DNA of 64,000 nt from CG2-30-58-95 sp964618215 (GCA_964618215.1 CAZTZE010000002.1:1-64000); one strand, 5' to 3'. Numbered from the stretch's first letter, positions 16,343 through 26,380 are shown. Numbers and translations are program-made. Notes: generated by a model not told the origin, from the letters alone.

Positions 16343-18331
16343 ATGATCAAGGTGACCGCTCACAAGACGTTTCAAGCCATCTCGCTGCGGCTGGGAATGG
16401 TGCTCGCTCTGCTGGTCGGATTGCTGGGCTCCACGACGGCTTCCGCGGCTGGTGAAACCTGGTCGCCGCTGGGGGATGGAATGAATGCGGATGTCCATGC
16501 TCTGGCGTTTGACAGCAGCGGAAACCTGTATGCTGGAGGTAGTTTCACAACCGCGGGTGGCGAGAACGCGAACCGCGTCGCCAAATGGAATGGCAGCACC
16601 TGGTCGGCGCTGGGCAGCGGAATGAACAACGAAGTCTATGCCCTGGCCTTTGACGGCAGCGGGAACTTGTACGCCGGGGGAAAATTCACCTCCGCCGGCG
16701 GCGTGACGGCTAACCGCATCGCCAAATGGAATGGCAGCACATGGTCGCCGCTGGGCAGCGGGATGAATGAGGAAGTCTATGCCCTGGTGGTAGATGGCAG
16801 CGGGAACCTGTACGCCGGGGGGAGTTTTGCCATCGCCGGCGGCGGGACGGCGAACCGCATCGCCAAATGGGACGGCACATCCTGGTCGGCGGTGGGGAGT
16901 GGGACAGGCGGCAAGGTTAACGCTTTGGCATTTGACAGTGGAGGGAACTTGTACGCAGGGGGGAGTTTCACAACCGCGGGTGGCGTGCCCGTGAAATACG
17001 TCGCCAAATGGAATGGCAGCCTCTGGTCGGCGCTAAGCAGCGAGGTGAGTAGTACTGTCCGTGCCCTGGCAGTAGATGGCAGCGGGAACCTGTACGCCGG
17101 GGGAGATTTTGCCAACGCCAGCGGCATGCCCGCAAGCCGCATCGCCAAATGGGACGGCACATCCTGGTCGCCGCTGGGCAGCGGGATGGGCGGGACGACT
17201 AAAGATGTTTATGCCCTGGCGATAGATAGTAGTGGGAACTTGTATGCCGGGGGCGAATTCACCAGCGCCGGAGGCGTGGCATCGAACCGCGTCGCCAAAT
17301 GGAATGGCAGCGCCTGGTCGGCGTTGGGCAGCGGGGTGGATGAAATAGTCCGCGCCCTGGCATTCGACAGCGAGAACCTGTACGTCGGCGGCGGATTCAC
17401 CAGCGCTGGAGGCGTCAGTGCGAACCGCATCGCCAGATGGGCTACGCCGCTGCCCGGCATCGTTCTCACCACGGGCAGTTCGCTGTTCTGCACGGGTGAG
17501 AATACCACCATCTCCATCAACATGACGGATGTCGTTGATTTGTTTGGCTACCAGTTCGTCGTCCACTACGACCCCAGCCTGGTCAGCGCTGCGGGAGCCT
17601 TCGTCAACGCCTTCTTCGATACCAGCACGAACGCCAGCGTCCCTTCAGGTTGGAACGCCAGTTGCAGCGGCGGCGAGTGCAAGTTCGCCGCCAGCAAAAT
17701 GGATCCGGGTACGCCGGTCACTGGCTCTGGTACAGTATCCCAGATCACGCTCACCGGCTTGAGCGCAGGCACTTTCGACCTCACCCTCAGTGACGATATC
17801 CTGTCCGACCGGGACGCCCAAGCCATGGATCACGACATCACCTCCCTGCCCCTGACCGTGTGCGGCTATGCCAACGTCAGCGGCACGGTTTCGCTGCAAG
17901 GCCGCGCCACGCCGATCAACGTGGGCCAGGTCACGCTGACCGACCTGGGCGGCGTCTTCGCGCCGTACACAACCAATTTCAATGCTTCGACCGGCGCATT
18001 CTCCATTCATAATATCAAGGTGATGCCCGGCGGCTCGAACTACCAGTTCGACGCAGCACATGGGCTATACCTGGGCAACCGGACGACGCACACGCTGAAC
18101 CCTCTCGATAGTTACACCGCACCCGCTACTCGTCTCCTGGGCGGTGACGCCAATAACGACGGCCTGATTGACCTCGGCGATCTGACCTGCGTCGGCGGTT
18201 CCTTTGGCGGCACGCCGGTCGCCTGTGGTGTGACCGGCAGCAGTGACCTCAACGCGGATGGCGTTGTCAACATCCTCGACCTTGTTCTGCCGGGCGGCAA
18301 CTACGGCCTCACCTCGCCCAGAGCATGGTAA
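16343..18331 (+). CDS. Seven-bladed propeller-cohesin-dockerin protein
   Basis: About 662 residues. After a signal peptide come seven repeats of about 46-48 residues, each with WS.LG.GM, VYALAFD.SGNLYAGG.F and RIAKWNG, as expected for a seven-bladed beta-propeller (about 40-370). Then come a cohesin, middle module and dockerin (SSDLNADGVVNILDL) nearly identical to the preceding protein, showing a recent tandem duplication. ATG 16343 with GAGG upstream is preferred; an ATG at 16316 overlaps the upstream stop. The propeller is likely a display or ligand-binding head on a cohesin-dockerin stalk. Confidence 0.85.
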   Translation: MIKVTAHKTFQAISLRLGMVLALLVGLLGSTTASAAGETWSPLGDGMNADVHALAFDSSGNLYAGGSFTTAGGENANRVAKWNGSTWSALGSGMNNEVYALAFDGSGNLYAGGKFTSAGGVTANRIAKWNGSTWSPLGSGMNEEVYALVVDGSGNLYAGGSFAIAGGGTANRIAKWDGTSWSAVGSGTGGKVNALAFDSGGNLYAGGSFTTAGGVPVKYVAKWNGSLWSALSSEVSSTVRALAVDGSGNLYAGGDFANASGMPASRIAKWDGTSWSPLGSGMGGTTKDVYALAIDSSGNLYAGGEFTSAGGVASNRVAKWNGSAWSALGSGVDEIVRALAFDSENLYVGGGFTSAGGVSANRIARWATPLPGIVLTTGSSLFCTGENTTISINMTDVVDLFGYQFVVHYDPSLVSAAGAFVNAFFDTSTNASVPSGWNASCSGGECKFAASKMDPGTPVTGSGTVSQITLTGLSAGTFDLTLSDDILSDRDAQAMDHDITSLPLTVCGYANVSGTVSLQGRATPINVGQVTLTDLGGVFAPYTTNFNASTGAFSIHNIKVMPGGSNYQFDAAHGLYLGNRTTHTLNPLDSYTAPATRLLGGDANNDGLIDLGDLTCVGGSFGGTPVACGVTGSSDLNADGVVNILDLVLPGGNYGLTSPRAW

Positions 18332-18490
18332 CCGGCTGATTTTTGAAAAGGTTCTTTTTGAACCGCGAAGTTGTATCAGCCTTCGCGAAGGTAAAAAAGA
18401 TTGGAATATTCGCGACATTCGCCTATTCGCGGCACGTGTGCCCGTCAGGGTATTCGCGTTGAGAGTTCTTAGAGATAGCATCAAAAAACT

Positions 18491-19294
18491 GTGATCCGAC
18501 GCAACCGCTTCTTGGGCTGGATAACCATCCTCGTTATGGTTTTCGCGTTGCCGTCCCAGCCAGTCTCTGCCCAGGATGGACAGGCGCAGGTACGCACTGA
18601 TCCCGCTGTACTGGAAGTCGGCAAAGGGCAGATCGAGACGCTGCAGATCCTGCTTGTGAACGCCCAAAACGTCTACGGGATTGACTTGCAGGCCAGCTTC
18701 GACCCGGCCATGGTGGAGGTCGTGGATGCGGACGCCAAACAAGATGGCGTTCAGATGTTTCCCGGGGATTTTCTCAAGCCGGATTTTGTGGTTCGCAACA
18801 CTGCCGATAATAAAACTGGCACGCTGCATTATGCGGTCACCCAGCTCAACCCCACGCCCCCGGCCAATGGCGAGGGCGTGATCTTATCCATCCAGTTCCT
18901 GGGCAAGGCAGCCGGGGTAAAGACAGCCTTGACCTTTGTCTCCGTACAGATTGCGGATCGGCGCGGGGTCAAGCCGCCCGTCACGGCCCTGGACGCGGAC
19001 CTGGTCGCCGTTCCCCCAAAACCGCCCACTCCGACCGCGACTATTATCTTGTCGCCGCCAACTTCATTTGCGCCCACCGTAACCCAGTCCAGACCGCTGC
19101 CGACGGCGCGGCCCACCGAATCCGTTGATCAGGAATATCCGAACAGCACTGTCGAAGGGAATTCTGTCTTCTCCGATCGGATACTAACCTATCTGACGAT
19201 CGGCGGTTTTTTCGGCTCGATCCTGCTGTTCGGCCTGTCATTTTGGTTGCTCGCCTCGAAACGCCGCAAAGAAAGAATTAAAAGACCTGAATGA
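18491..19294 (+). CDS. Membrane-anchored cohesin protein
   Basis: 267 residues from GTG 18491. Signal peptide (to about 28), cohesin domain (about 30-170; VYGIDLQASFDPAMVEVVDA and GVILSIQFLGKAAG), a Pro/Thr-rich spacer, then one membrane helix (ILTYLTIGGFFGSILLFGLS) and a KRRKERIKR cytoplasmic tail. This topology puts a cohesin on the outer face of the membrane, as in cellulosome anchoring proteins. Its stop overlaps the next start as ATGA, so the two anchored cohesins are translationally coupled. A likely anchor for the secreted dockerin proteins encoded upstream. Confidence 0.85.
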   Translation: MIRRNRFLGWITILVMVFALPSQPVSAQDGQAQVRTDPAVLEVGKGQIETLQILLVNAQNVYGIDLQASFDPAMVEVVDADAKQDGVQMFPGDFLKPDFVVRNTADNKTGTLHYAVTQLNPTPPANGEGVILSIQFLGKAAGVKTALTFVSVQIADRRGVKPPVTALDADLVAVPPKPPTPTATIILSPPTSFAPTVTQSRPLPTARPTESVDQEYPNSTVEGNSVFSDRILTYLTIGGFFGSILLFGLSFWLLASKRRKERIKRPE

Positions 19295-19971
19295 AAAGAC
19301 CGCTGCTCATTAATATTTCCGCTTTGTTAGCGGTTTTAATGATCTGGACACAGCCGAAGGCCGCCGCAATAGCGCAAGGCGGCGAGGTGATACTCCGGCC
19401 TGATCCGCTATCCCTGGGTTTGACGCCCGATACGCAAGGGACTGTCACCATTGTCATCGAAGATGTACAAGACCTGTACGCGATGGAGTTCCACCTTGCC
19501 TTTGACCCGCATGTCGTCGAAGTCATGGATGCCGATCCAGCCAAAGAAGGAGTACAGCTTGAACCAGCCGACTGGTGGAAAGATGGCTTCGTGGCGGTTA
19601 ACAATGTTGACAACAGGAGCGGGCGGATCGCCTTTGCAGCCACGCTGCTCAATCCCGCCCGGCCGGTGAGCGGAAATCGGGCCGTGGCTGTGATCACCTT
19701 CCGGGCCAGGAAAGCGGGGGTCAGCGCGTTGAGCATCGAATCGGCGATCTTATCCACGCGCGATGCCGAAGAGATCTCTTACACCGCGCAAAAGGGAGGT
19801 ATCGGAGTCAACCCGAGCGGCCAGGCGCCGGATGTCAGCGCCATAGCCGGGCCAATAGAATCTTCCACGAGCAGCGTGAAACCTGGACGGGTGGTACTTG
19901 CTGGGGTAGCCATTCTCGCGTTCTTGATTGCCCTGGGCGTATTCATTTACATCCTGCGATATAGAAGATAA
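19291..19971 (+). CDS. Membrane-anchored cohesin protein
   Basis: 226 residues. Signal peptide, cohesin domain (about 30-165; LYAMEFHLAFDPHVVEVMDA, RAVAVITFRARKAG), short spacer, and a C-terminal membrane helix (GRVVLAGVAILAFLIALGVF) with a short basic tail (YRR). Overlaps the preceding anchored cohesin by four bases. It has the same domain order but a shorter linker, so the two may hold dockerins at different distances from the membrane. No dockerin in either anchor. Confidence 0.85.
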   Translation: MKRPLLINISALLAVLMIWTQPKAAAIAQGGEVILRPDPLSLGLTPDTQGTVTIVIEDVQDLYAMEFHLAFDPHVVEVMDADPAKEGVQLEPADWWKDGFVAVNNVDNRSGRIAFAATLLNPARPVSGNRAVAVITFRARKAGVSALSIESAILSTRDAEEISYTAQKGGIGVNPSGQAPDVSAIAGPIESSTSSVKPGRVVLAGVAILAFLIALGVFIYILRYRR

Positions 19972-20003
19972 GAGACTGTTCGGCAATTCAATAAGAGCTA
20001 CAA

Positions 20004-20032
20004 TTGACGGCTCGTGTCAAGCGTGCTATTAT
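20004..20032 (+). promoter_or_regulatory. Sigma-70-type promoter for yacL-cysS
   Basis: TTGACG (20004-20009), 17-base spacer, TATTAT (20027-20032). A good consensus match, 153 bases upstream of the yacL start. The leader contains the dispersed motif CGAAAGGCCTACTCGG at 20059-20074. Confidence 0.65.
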
Positions 20033-20184
20033 GAGACTGCCGCCCGCAGGGTGCTTCGCGAAAGGCCTACTCGGTAATTCTTTATACTGCCTTAATTTCT
20101 TTTGCTGGACGCCCCACCTTTCCTCTTCGAGCGGGGAATGTGGCACTATCGTGTTTATCCGCATTTATTCAAAGGAGTTATTCA

Positions 20185-21237
20185 GTGAGCGCTAATTTTA
20201 TTGCCCGTCTTATCGGGATGGTCGTCTTTGCGTTGCTGGGAATGCTCGGGGGAAGCTGGTTGGGAAGAGACCTCGGTGAACAACAGATAGTTTACGTCTT
20301 CGCAGTCAGCCTGGTTGGGATGTTATTCGGGCTGGTCATGACGCCATACCTGACCACGCGTCCGATGCTGGCTTTGCGCGCCGTGCTTGGAAAACAATCC
20401 GCTGAAACCCTGTTCTCCGGCCTGATCGGTCTGCTCGCCGGACTGGTGATCGCGGCCTTGTTGGCCTTCCCGCTTTCATTGCTCCCTTCTCCCCTGGGGG
20501 ATACCCTGCCTTTCATCGGCGTGCTGATCTTTAGCTATTTCGGCGTTTCCTTATTTGTCATGCGACAGAATGACATCGCCAATATCCTCGGGGTGGTCGC
20601 TTCCCGCAATGAGAATGGGGCTGCCCCCAAGTGGTCGCAGCAGAACCGGACCATCCTGTTGGATACCAGCGTCATCATTGACGGGCGCGTGGCCGATATT
20701 GCCAAGACCGGCTTCCTGCCCGGCACACTGCTCATCCCGCGCTTTGTGCTCAACGAGCTGCAATATATTGCCGATTCGCCAGACAGCCTGCGCCGCCAGC
20801 GTGGACGGCGCGGCATGGAAGTACTCTCCGAATTACAGAAAACGTCATCGGTCATCGTCCGCATCAGCGATGTTGACGTGGAAGGGGTGCGCGAGGTGGA
20901 CGATAAGCTGGTCATTCTGGCGCGGCAGATGAAATGTCCCATCCTGACCAACGACTACAACCTGAACCGCATCGCTGAATTACAGGGCGTGCCGATCCTG
21001 AACATCAACGAACTGGCCAACTCGGTCAAATCGGTCGTCTTGCCTGGCGAAGCGCTGGTCGTGAACGTCATCCAGGAGGGCAAAGAATCCGGACAAGGCG
21101 TGGGCTACATGGAAGACGGCACGATGGTCGTCGTCGAAAACGGCAACAAATACCTCAACCGTGAAATTAACGTTACAGTGACCAAGGTCTTGCAAACGGC
21201 GGCCGGAAGGATGATATTTGCAAGGCCGGAAAGTTAG
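20185..21237 (+). CDS. yacL: PIN/TRAM membrane protein, YacL family
   Basis: 350 residues from GTG 20185, chosen for its AAAGGAG seven bases upstream. Four N-terminal membrane helices (to about 140) are followed by a PIN nuclease-like domain (LLDTSVIIDGRVADI; Asp-rich later motif REVDDKLVILARQMK and LTNDYNL) and a C-terminal TRAM domain. YacL-type proteins are conserved next to tRNA synthetase genes in Firmicutes and Chloroflexota; a nuclease activity has not been shown with certainty. Six bases separate it from cysS, indicating an operon. Confidence 0.88.
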   Translation: MSANFIARLIGMVVFALLGMLGGSWLGRDLGEQQIVYVFAVSLVGMLFGLVMTPYLTTRPMLALRAVLGKQSAETLFSGLIGLLAGLVIAALLAFPLSLLPSPLGDTLPFIGVLIFSYFGVSLFVMRQNDIANILGVVASRNENGAAPKWSQQNRTILLDTSVIIDGRVADIAKTGFLPGTLLIPRFVLNELQYIADSPDSLRRQRGRRGMEVLSELQKTSSVIVRISDVDVEGVREVDDKLVILARQMKCPILTNDYNLNRIAELQGVPILNINELANSVKSVVLPGEALVVNVIQEGKESGQGVGYMEDGTMVVVENGNKYLNREINVTVTKVLQTAAGRMIFARPES

Positions 21238-21243
21238 TATCCT

Positions 21244-22638
<1,395 letters not shown>

Positions 22639-22661
22639 TGAGAAACGAGTAATGCCCGTTC

Positions 22662-22716
22662 AGACTTCGGAAGTCTTCGCGAAGCATCCCCGAAGGGGAT
22701 GAGACTTCCGAAGTCT
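22662..22716. repeat. Palindromic repeat, GACTTCGGAAGTC family
   Basis: AGACTTCGGAAGTCT and AGACTTCCGAAGTCT flank a CATCCCCGAAGGGGATG hairpin. A related hairpin with GACTTCCGA arms is at 48648-48678. It sits after cysS and may end that transcript. Confidence 0.65.
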
Positions 22717-22733
22717 CTTGCATCGCGCCATGC

Positions 22734-22739
22734 TATAAT
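22734..22739 (+). promoter_or_regulatory. -10 box placed for a leaderless transcript
   Basis: TATAAT ends only six bases before the ATG at 22746, so transcription would begin at or next to the start codon. There is no room for a ribosome binding site. No clear -35 at proper distance. The same arrangement is seen at 32823 and 39152. Confidence 0.5.
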
Positions 22740-22745
22740 GACCTT

Positions 22746-22958
22746 ATGGACGTTGGCGATATCCGCTTCTATTGTGAACGATGGAAGGCTGTCGAAGAGA
22801 TCGAACGGCAGGAATTGCGTGCTGCTTCGATGGAAAAACGATGGCAGCAAATCAACGCCATCTGGCGGCTGGCAAAGGGGTTGGGATTCTCGTTCGAACC
22901 CGACGAAAGTGAAATGGTAGTTTTTGCCCGCTGGGCTAAACTCAAAGAGGGGAAATGA
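22746..22958 (+). CDS. Small helical partner of nucleotidyltransferase
   Basis: 70 residues, mostly helical and charged: DIRFYCERWKAVEEIERQEL, then KGLGFSFEPDESE. Its stop overlaps the next gene's start as ATGA. The size and overlap suggest a toxin-antitoxin-like or regulatory pair with the NTase gene that follows. No named family recognised. Expression probably from the leaderless -10 at 22734. Confidence 0.6.
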   Translation: MDVGDIRFYCERWKAVEEIERQELRAASMEKRWQQINAIWRLAKGLGFSFEPDESEMVVFARWAKLKEGK

Positions 22959-23533
22959 CGTTACCGGAAAACTTTGCCTCTTTACAAGCGCCGTTAGCCG
23001 CCTTGCAGCGTCTATTGAGCCGTTTTGACGAGCGGGGCGTGGTGATTGGCGGTGTCGCGATAGGTTTTCTGGGCAAACCGCGCATGACGGTTGACATTGA
23101 CGCTGTGTTCCTGCTTTCGGTGAATGACATTCCGAAACTTCTCCTGGCCGCAAGGGAGGAGGGGATTGAGCCACGCATCGAATCAGCGGAGGTATTTGCC
23201 CGGAAAAACCGCGTCTTGCTTCTTTGGCATGTTGAAAGTGGCATAAATATTGACATTTCGCTTGGCGTCCTTCCGTTCGAAGAGGAAATGGTTGAGCGCA
23301 GTACAATGCACAAAATAGGATCGCTCTCTGTACGTTTGCCCACCCCAGAGGATTTGATCATTCTCAAAGCCGTTGCCCACCGTCCCAAAGATTTACTGGA
23401 TATTCAGGCAGTTGTGGACAGTCATCCCAATCTTGATCATGCCCGCATCGAGCAGTGGGTCAAATCATTTGCCGAAGTGCTCGAAACGCCTGAATTATGG
23501 GGACAGATAAACGAAATACTGCTCAACGAGTGA
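22955..23533 (+). CDS. Nucleotidyltransferase-fold protein (AbiEii-like)
   Basis: 192 residues. VVIGGVAIGFLGKPRMTVDI followed by DAVFLL is the GG...GxPRxTxDID pattern of AbiEii/AbiGii-type and related minimal NTases, with HVESGINIDISLG giving the third acidic position and LPTPEDLIILKAVAHRPKDL the conserved helix with a catalytic-type Lys. In AbiE systems such proteins are toxins that modify tRNA; here the partner is an unrelated small protein. It overlaps its neighbours at both ends (ATGA and TGATG). Confidence 0.75.
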   Translation: MTLPENFASLQAPLAALQRLLSRFDERGVVIGGVAIGFLGKPRMTVDIDAVFLLSVNDIPKLLLAAREEGIEPRIESAEVFARKNRVLLLWHVESGINIDISLGVLPFEEEMVERSTMHKIGSLSVRLPTPEDLIILKAVAHRPKDLLDIQAVVDSHPNLDHARIEQWVKSFAEVLETPELWGQINEILLNE

Positions 23534-24156
23534 TGGCCGATATTTTTCCTCCCGCCGATTTTGACGCCTGGGCCGAAACCTACGACCAGACTGTTACCGT
23601 TGACTATTTCCCTTTCGATGGTTACGAGTGCGCGCTCAATACAGTTGTTACACTGGCAGATGCCCGGCCCGCTATGAACGTGCTTGACCTGGGGACAGGG
23701 ACTGGCAACCTGGCTCTGCGCTTTGCCCGGCTGGGGTGCAAGTTGTGGTGCATGGACTTCTCAGAAGCCATGCTCGCCAAAGCGCGCCTGAAACTGCCTG
23801 GGGCGCGGTTCGTCCTGTCGGACCTGCGGGCCGGCTGGCCTTCTGAACTGGAACGGGAGTTCGACCGCATCGTTTCAGCCTATGTCTTACACCACTTTGC
23901 ACTGGACGAAAAAGTCCGCATCGTCAAGTCACTCGCCGCCCGCCTTGCCCCCGGCGGACGGATGGTCATTGCCGACATCGCCTTTCACGACGCGGAGGCA
24001 ATGGAAATGGTGAAAGTTTCCATTGGCGATGATTGGGAGGACGAATTTTACTGGCTGGCGGATGAGTCGCTTGCCGCCCTGCAAAAAATTGGATTGAAAG
24101 CGACTTACCGGCAGGTTTCTTCGTGCGCGGGGGTCTTTGTCATTCAGCCTGCATAG
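23533..24156 (+). CDS. Class I SAM-dependent methyltransferase
   Basis: 207 residues from ATG 23533, which overlaps the previous stop (TGATG). MNVLDLGTGTGNLALRFARL is the SAM-binding motif I; LAPGGRMVIADIAFHD is post-motif III. The N-terminal FDAWAETYDQTVTVDYFPFD resembles YrrT-type methyltransferases. Substrate unknown. Position suggests that it is co-translated with the NTase pair, though a metabolic link is not evident. Confidence 0.8.
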   Translation: MADIFPPADFDAWAETYDQTVTVDYFPFDGYECALNTVVTLADARPAMNVLDLGTGTGNLALRFARLGCKLWCMDFSEAMLAKARLKLPGARFVLSDLRAGWPSELEREFDRIVSAYVLHHFALDEKVRIVKSLAARLAPGGRMVIADIAFHDAEAMEMVKVSIGDDWEDEFYWLADESLAALQKIGLKATYRQVSSCAGVFVIQPA

Positions 24157-24171
24157 AGTATCATAGGCCTC

Positions 24172-24906
24172 GTGAAAGAACTCATCTACTCCCGCAACGC
24201 TGTCTACGAGACCTTACGCGCCAAACGACGGGATGTTTTTCGCCTGCAAGTTGCTGAGGGCGCTCAAGAAAAGGGGAAACTAAAAGAGATCATCGAATCA
24301 GCGATTCAGCGAAAAATCACTATTGAGCGCGTGCCGCGCGCCGGACTGGATAAAATTCATCTCAACCATCAGGGCGTTGTATTGGAGACCAGCGGCTATC
24401 CTTACGCCGAATTGACCGATATATTTGAGTTGGCCGAAAGTCGCGGCGAACCGCTTTTCGTGTTGCTGCTGGATACGCTCAACGACCCGCAGAACTTCGG
24501 TTCGCTGCTGCGCACAGCGGAAGCGGTCGGCGTGCATGGCGTGGTCATCCCGCTGCGACAGACAGTCACGGTGACGCCCGCGGCCGTCAATGCCTCGTCA
24601 GGGGCGAGCGAACACCTGTTCATCGCCCAGGCCAACCTGCACCAAGCCATCCAAGCGCTGAAAGATGCTGGGGCGTGGGTCGTTGGCCTGGACGAAGGCT
24701 CGGATTCGCGTGGCCCGTCCGAGGTCCGGCTGGACGGCGCTTTGGCGGTGGTGGTGGGCAGCGAGGGCGAGGGCATCCGTCCGCTGGTCAAATCCAAATG
24801 CGATTTCCTTCTGCGCCTGCCGATGCGCGGCCAGATCGAGTCGCTCAACGCCGCCGTCGCCGGTTCAGTCGCCCTCTACTTGGCCTACCTCGCCCGCCCG
24901 AAATAA
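24172..24906 (+). CDS. rlmB: 23S rRNA Gm2251 2'-O-methyltransferase, RlmB
   Basis: 244 residues from GTG 24172. N-terminal substrate-binding domain (LIYSRNAVYETLRAKRRDVF), then the SPOUT domain with the three TrmH motifs: LLLDTLNDPQNFGSLLRTAE (motif 1), VVVGSEGEGIRPLVKSKCD (motif 2), and LRLPMRGQIESLNAAVAGSV (motif 3). SPOUT enzymes bind SAM in a trefoil knot and act as dimers on rRNA. TrmH-family paralogues exist, but the domain order and QIESLNAAVA motif fit RlmB. A TATCAT box lies close to the start. Confidence 0.88.
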   Translation: MKELIYSRNAVYETLRAKRRDVFRLQVAEGAQEKGKLKEIIESAIQRKITIERVPRAGLDKIHLNHQGVVLETSGYPYAELTDIFELAESRGEPLFVLLLDTLNDPQNFGSLLRTAEAVGVHGVVIPLRQTVTVTPAAVNASSGASEHLFIAQANLHQAIQALKDAGAWVVGLDEGSDSRGPSEVRLDGALAVVVGSEGEGIRPLVKSKCDFLLRLPMRGQIESLNAAVAGSVALYLAYLARPK

Positions 24907-24974
24907 AACCATCCCGACATCCGACCATCCGACAACCGACTATCAGACTACCCGACTATCCAACTGGAGACTCC

Positions 24975-26327
24975 ATGCCAACTGCATCATTCCATTTTCC
25001 GAAAGGCTTTTTGTGGGGGACGGCCACCGCGGCGCATCAAGTCGAAGGCAACAACACCAACAACCAGTGGTGGGACTGGGAACAGCAGGAGGGACGCATC
25101 CTGCAAGGGCACAAATCGGGGCTGGCCTGCGATTGGTGGGGCGGGCGCTGGAAGGAAGATTTCGACCGCGCCGCTGAGAGCGGGCAGAACGCCCACCGTC
25201 TCTCGGTCGAGTGGAGCCGCATCCAGCCCGCGCCCGACCGCTGGGACGAGGAGGCGCTGGAGCGTTACCGCCTCATGCTGCGCGGCTTGCGCGAGCGCGG
25301 CCTAACGGCGATGGTCACGCTGCACCATTTCACCAATCCGCTCTGGTTCGAGGAACGCGGCGCCCATTCGACAAGCTCAGGGCAAGGCTGGGAGAATGAC
25401 GAGTCGCCGGTCTTCTTCGAAAAGTTCGTGCGCAAGACGGTGGAGGCGCTGAAAGAATACTGTTCGCTGTGGGTGACGTTCAACGAGCCGAATGGTTATG
25501 CCGGTTTGTCCTATGCGCTAGGGGTATGGCCGCCGGGGAAAAAGGATTTCAATGCCAGTTTCCACGTGACGACCAACATGGTGCGCGCCCACGCCGCTGC
25601 TTACCGCGCCATCCATGCCATCCAGCCCGAGGCGCGGGTGGGAATCGCCCTGTACTACCGCGAACTGGCTTCCGCGCATCCCGCTTCTCCCCTCGACCGC
25701 TGGGCAACGCGCAACCTGCATCACACGCTCAACGCGATCTGGCCGCGCGCCCTGACGCACGGCGTGCTGGAATTTCCCCTAAAACGGGTTCGCGTCCCCG
25801 AAGCAGCCCAAACCCAGGATTACTTTGGCTTCAATTACTATAGCCGCTACAAGGTCGCCTTTGACCTGCGCAAAGCGGGGGAAATGTTCACGCGGCAATT
25901 CTTCCCGCCGGAAGCCGACCTGAGCGGCACCGGCTTTCTCGCCAACGAGCCGGATGGCATGTTCAGCGGCCTGAAGTGGGCTTTACAGTTCAACGTTCCC
26001 ATCATCGTCACCGAGAACGGCGTGGAGGACGCTGAAGATAAAATGCGCCCACGCTACACCGTTCAGCACATTCACCAGATGTGGCGGGCGGTCAACTTCA
26101 ATTGGCCGGTCAAGGGCTACTTCCACTGGTCGCTGGTGGATAACTTCGAGTGGGAACGCGGCTGGACGCAGCGCTTCGGCCTGTGGGAACTTGACCCCCA
26201 AACGCAGGCGCGCCGCAAGCGCCCGTCTGCCAATCTCTATGCTGAAATCTGCAAGGAAAACGGCCTGACCAGCGAGATGGTGACGAAATATTGCCCGGAA
26301 GTGTACGAGAAGTTGTTCCCGGAGTAA
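24975..26327 (+). CDS. GH1 family beta-glucosidase
   Basis: 450 residues. FPKGFLWGTATAAHQVEG at the N-terminus, HRLSVEWSRIQP, TFNEPNGYAGL (acid/base Glu near 172) and IIVTENGVEDAED (nucleophile Glu near 352) give a complete GH1 active site; the C-terminus has GYFHWSLVDNFEWERGW. It hydrolyses beta-linked glycosides and has no signal peptide, so it is cytoplasmic. GGAG lies eight bases before ATG 24975; the longer frame upstream is a shadow of rlmB. Nine extra residues (AHSTSSGQG) at about 130-138 come from an inserted repeat. Confidence 0.92.
   Translation: MPTASFHFPKGFLWGTATAAHQVEGNNTNNQWWDWEQQEGRILQGHKSGLACDWWGGRWKEDFDRAAESGQNAHRLSVEWSRIQPAPDRWDEEALERYRLMLRGLRERGLTAMVTLHHFTNPLWFEERGAHSTSSGQGWENDESPVFFEKFVRKTVEALKEYCSLWVTFNEPNGYAGLSYALGVWPPGKKDFNASFHVTTNMVRAHAAAYRAIHAIQPEARVGIALYYRELASAHPASPLDRWATRNLHHTLNAIWPRALTHGVLEFPLKRVRVPEAAQTQDYFGFNYYSRYKVAFDLRKAGEMFTRQFFPPEADLSGTGFLANEPDGMFSGLKWALQFNVPIIVTENGVEDAEDKMRPRYTVQHIHQMWRAVNFNWPVKGYFHWSLVDNFEWERGWTQRFGLWELDPQTQARRKRPSANLYAEICKENGLTSEMVTKYCPEVYEKLFPE
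25362..25388. repeat. Nine-codon repeat insertion in GH1 gene
   Basis: The piece CATTCGACAAGCTCAGGGCA adds AHSTSSGQG between ERG and WENDESPVFF, in a loop after strand 3 of the barrel. The TTCGACAAGCTCAGG motif belongs to a family whose relatives form the rplI tail repeats and parts of 14752-15146. Confidence 0.7.
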
Positions 26328-26330
26328 TGC

Positions 26331-26380
26331 CAGTGTTCAGTCATCAGTGTTCAGTAATCAGTTCTGATGACTGAACACTG
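26331..26380. terminator. 17-bp perfect inverted repeat after GH1 gene
   Basis: CAGTGTTCAGTCATCAG and CTGATGACTGAACACTG flank 16 bases that again contain TTCAGTAATCAG. It starts three bases after the stop, so it can act as a terminator. It belongs to the CAGTNATCAGT simple-repeat family also seen at 5714-5738, 8128-8155 and 63564-63595. Confidence 0.65.

Noticed and set aside
15324..19971. Cellulosome gene cluster
   Set aside because: No glycoside hydrolase or other enzyme with a dockerin is present; the only GH1 enzyme (24975-26327) has no signal peptide or dockerin.
22718..22739. Complete promoter TTGCAT/TATAAT
   Set aside because: The spacer is only 10 bases; only the -10 element is kept.
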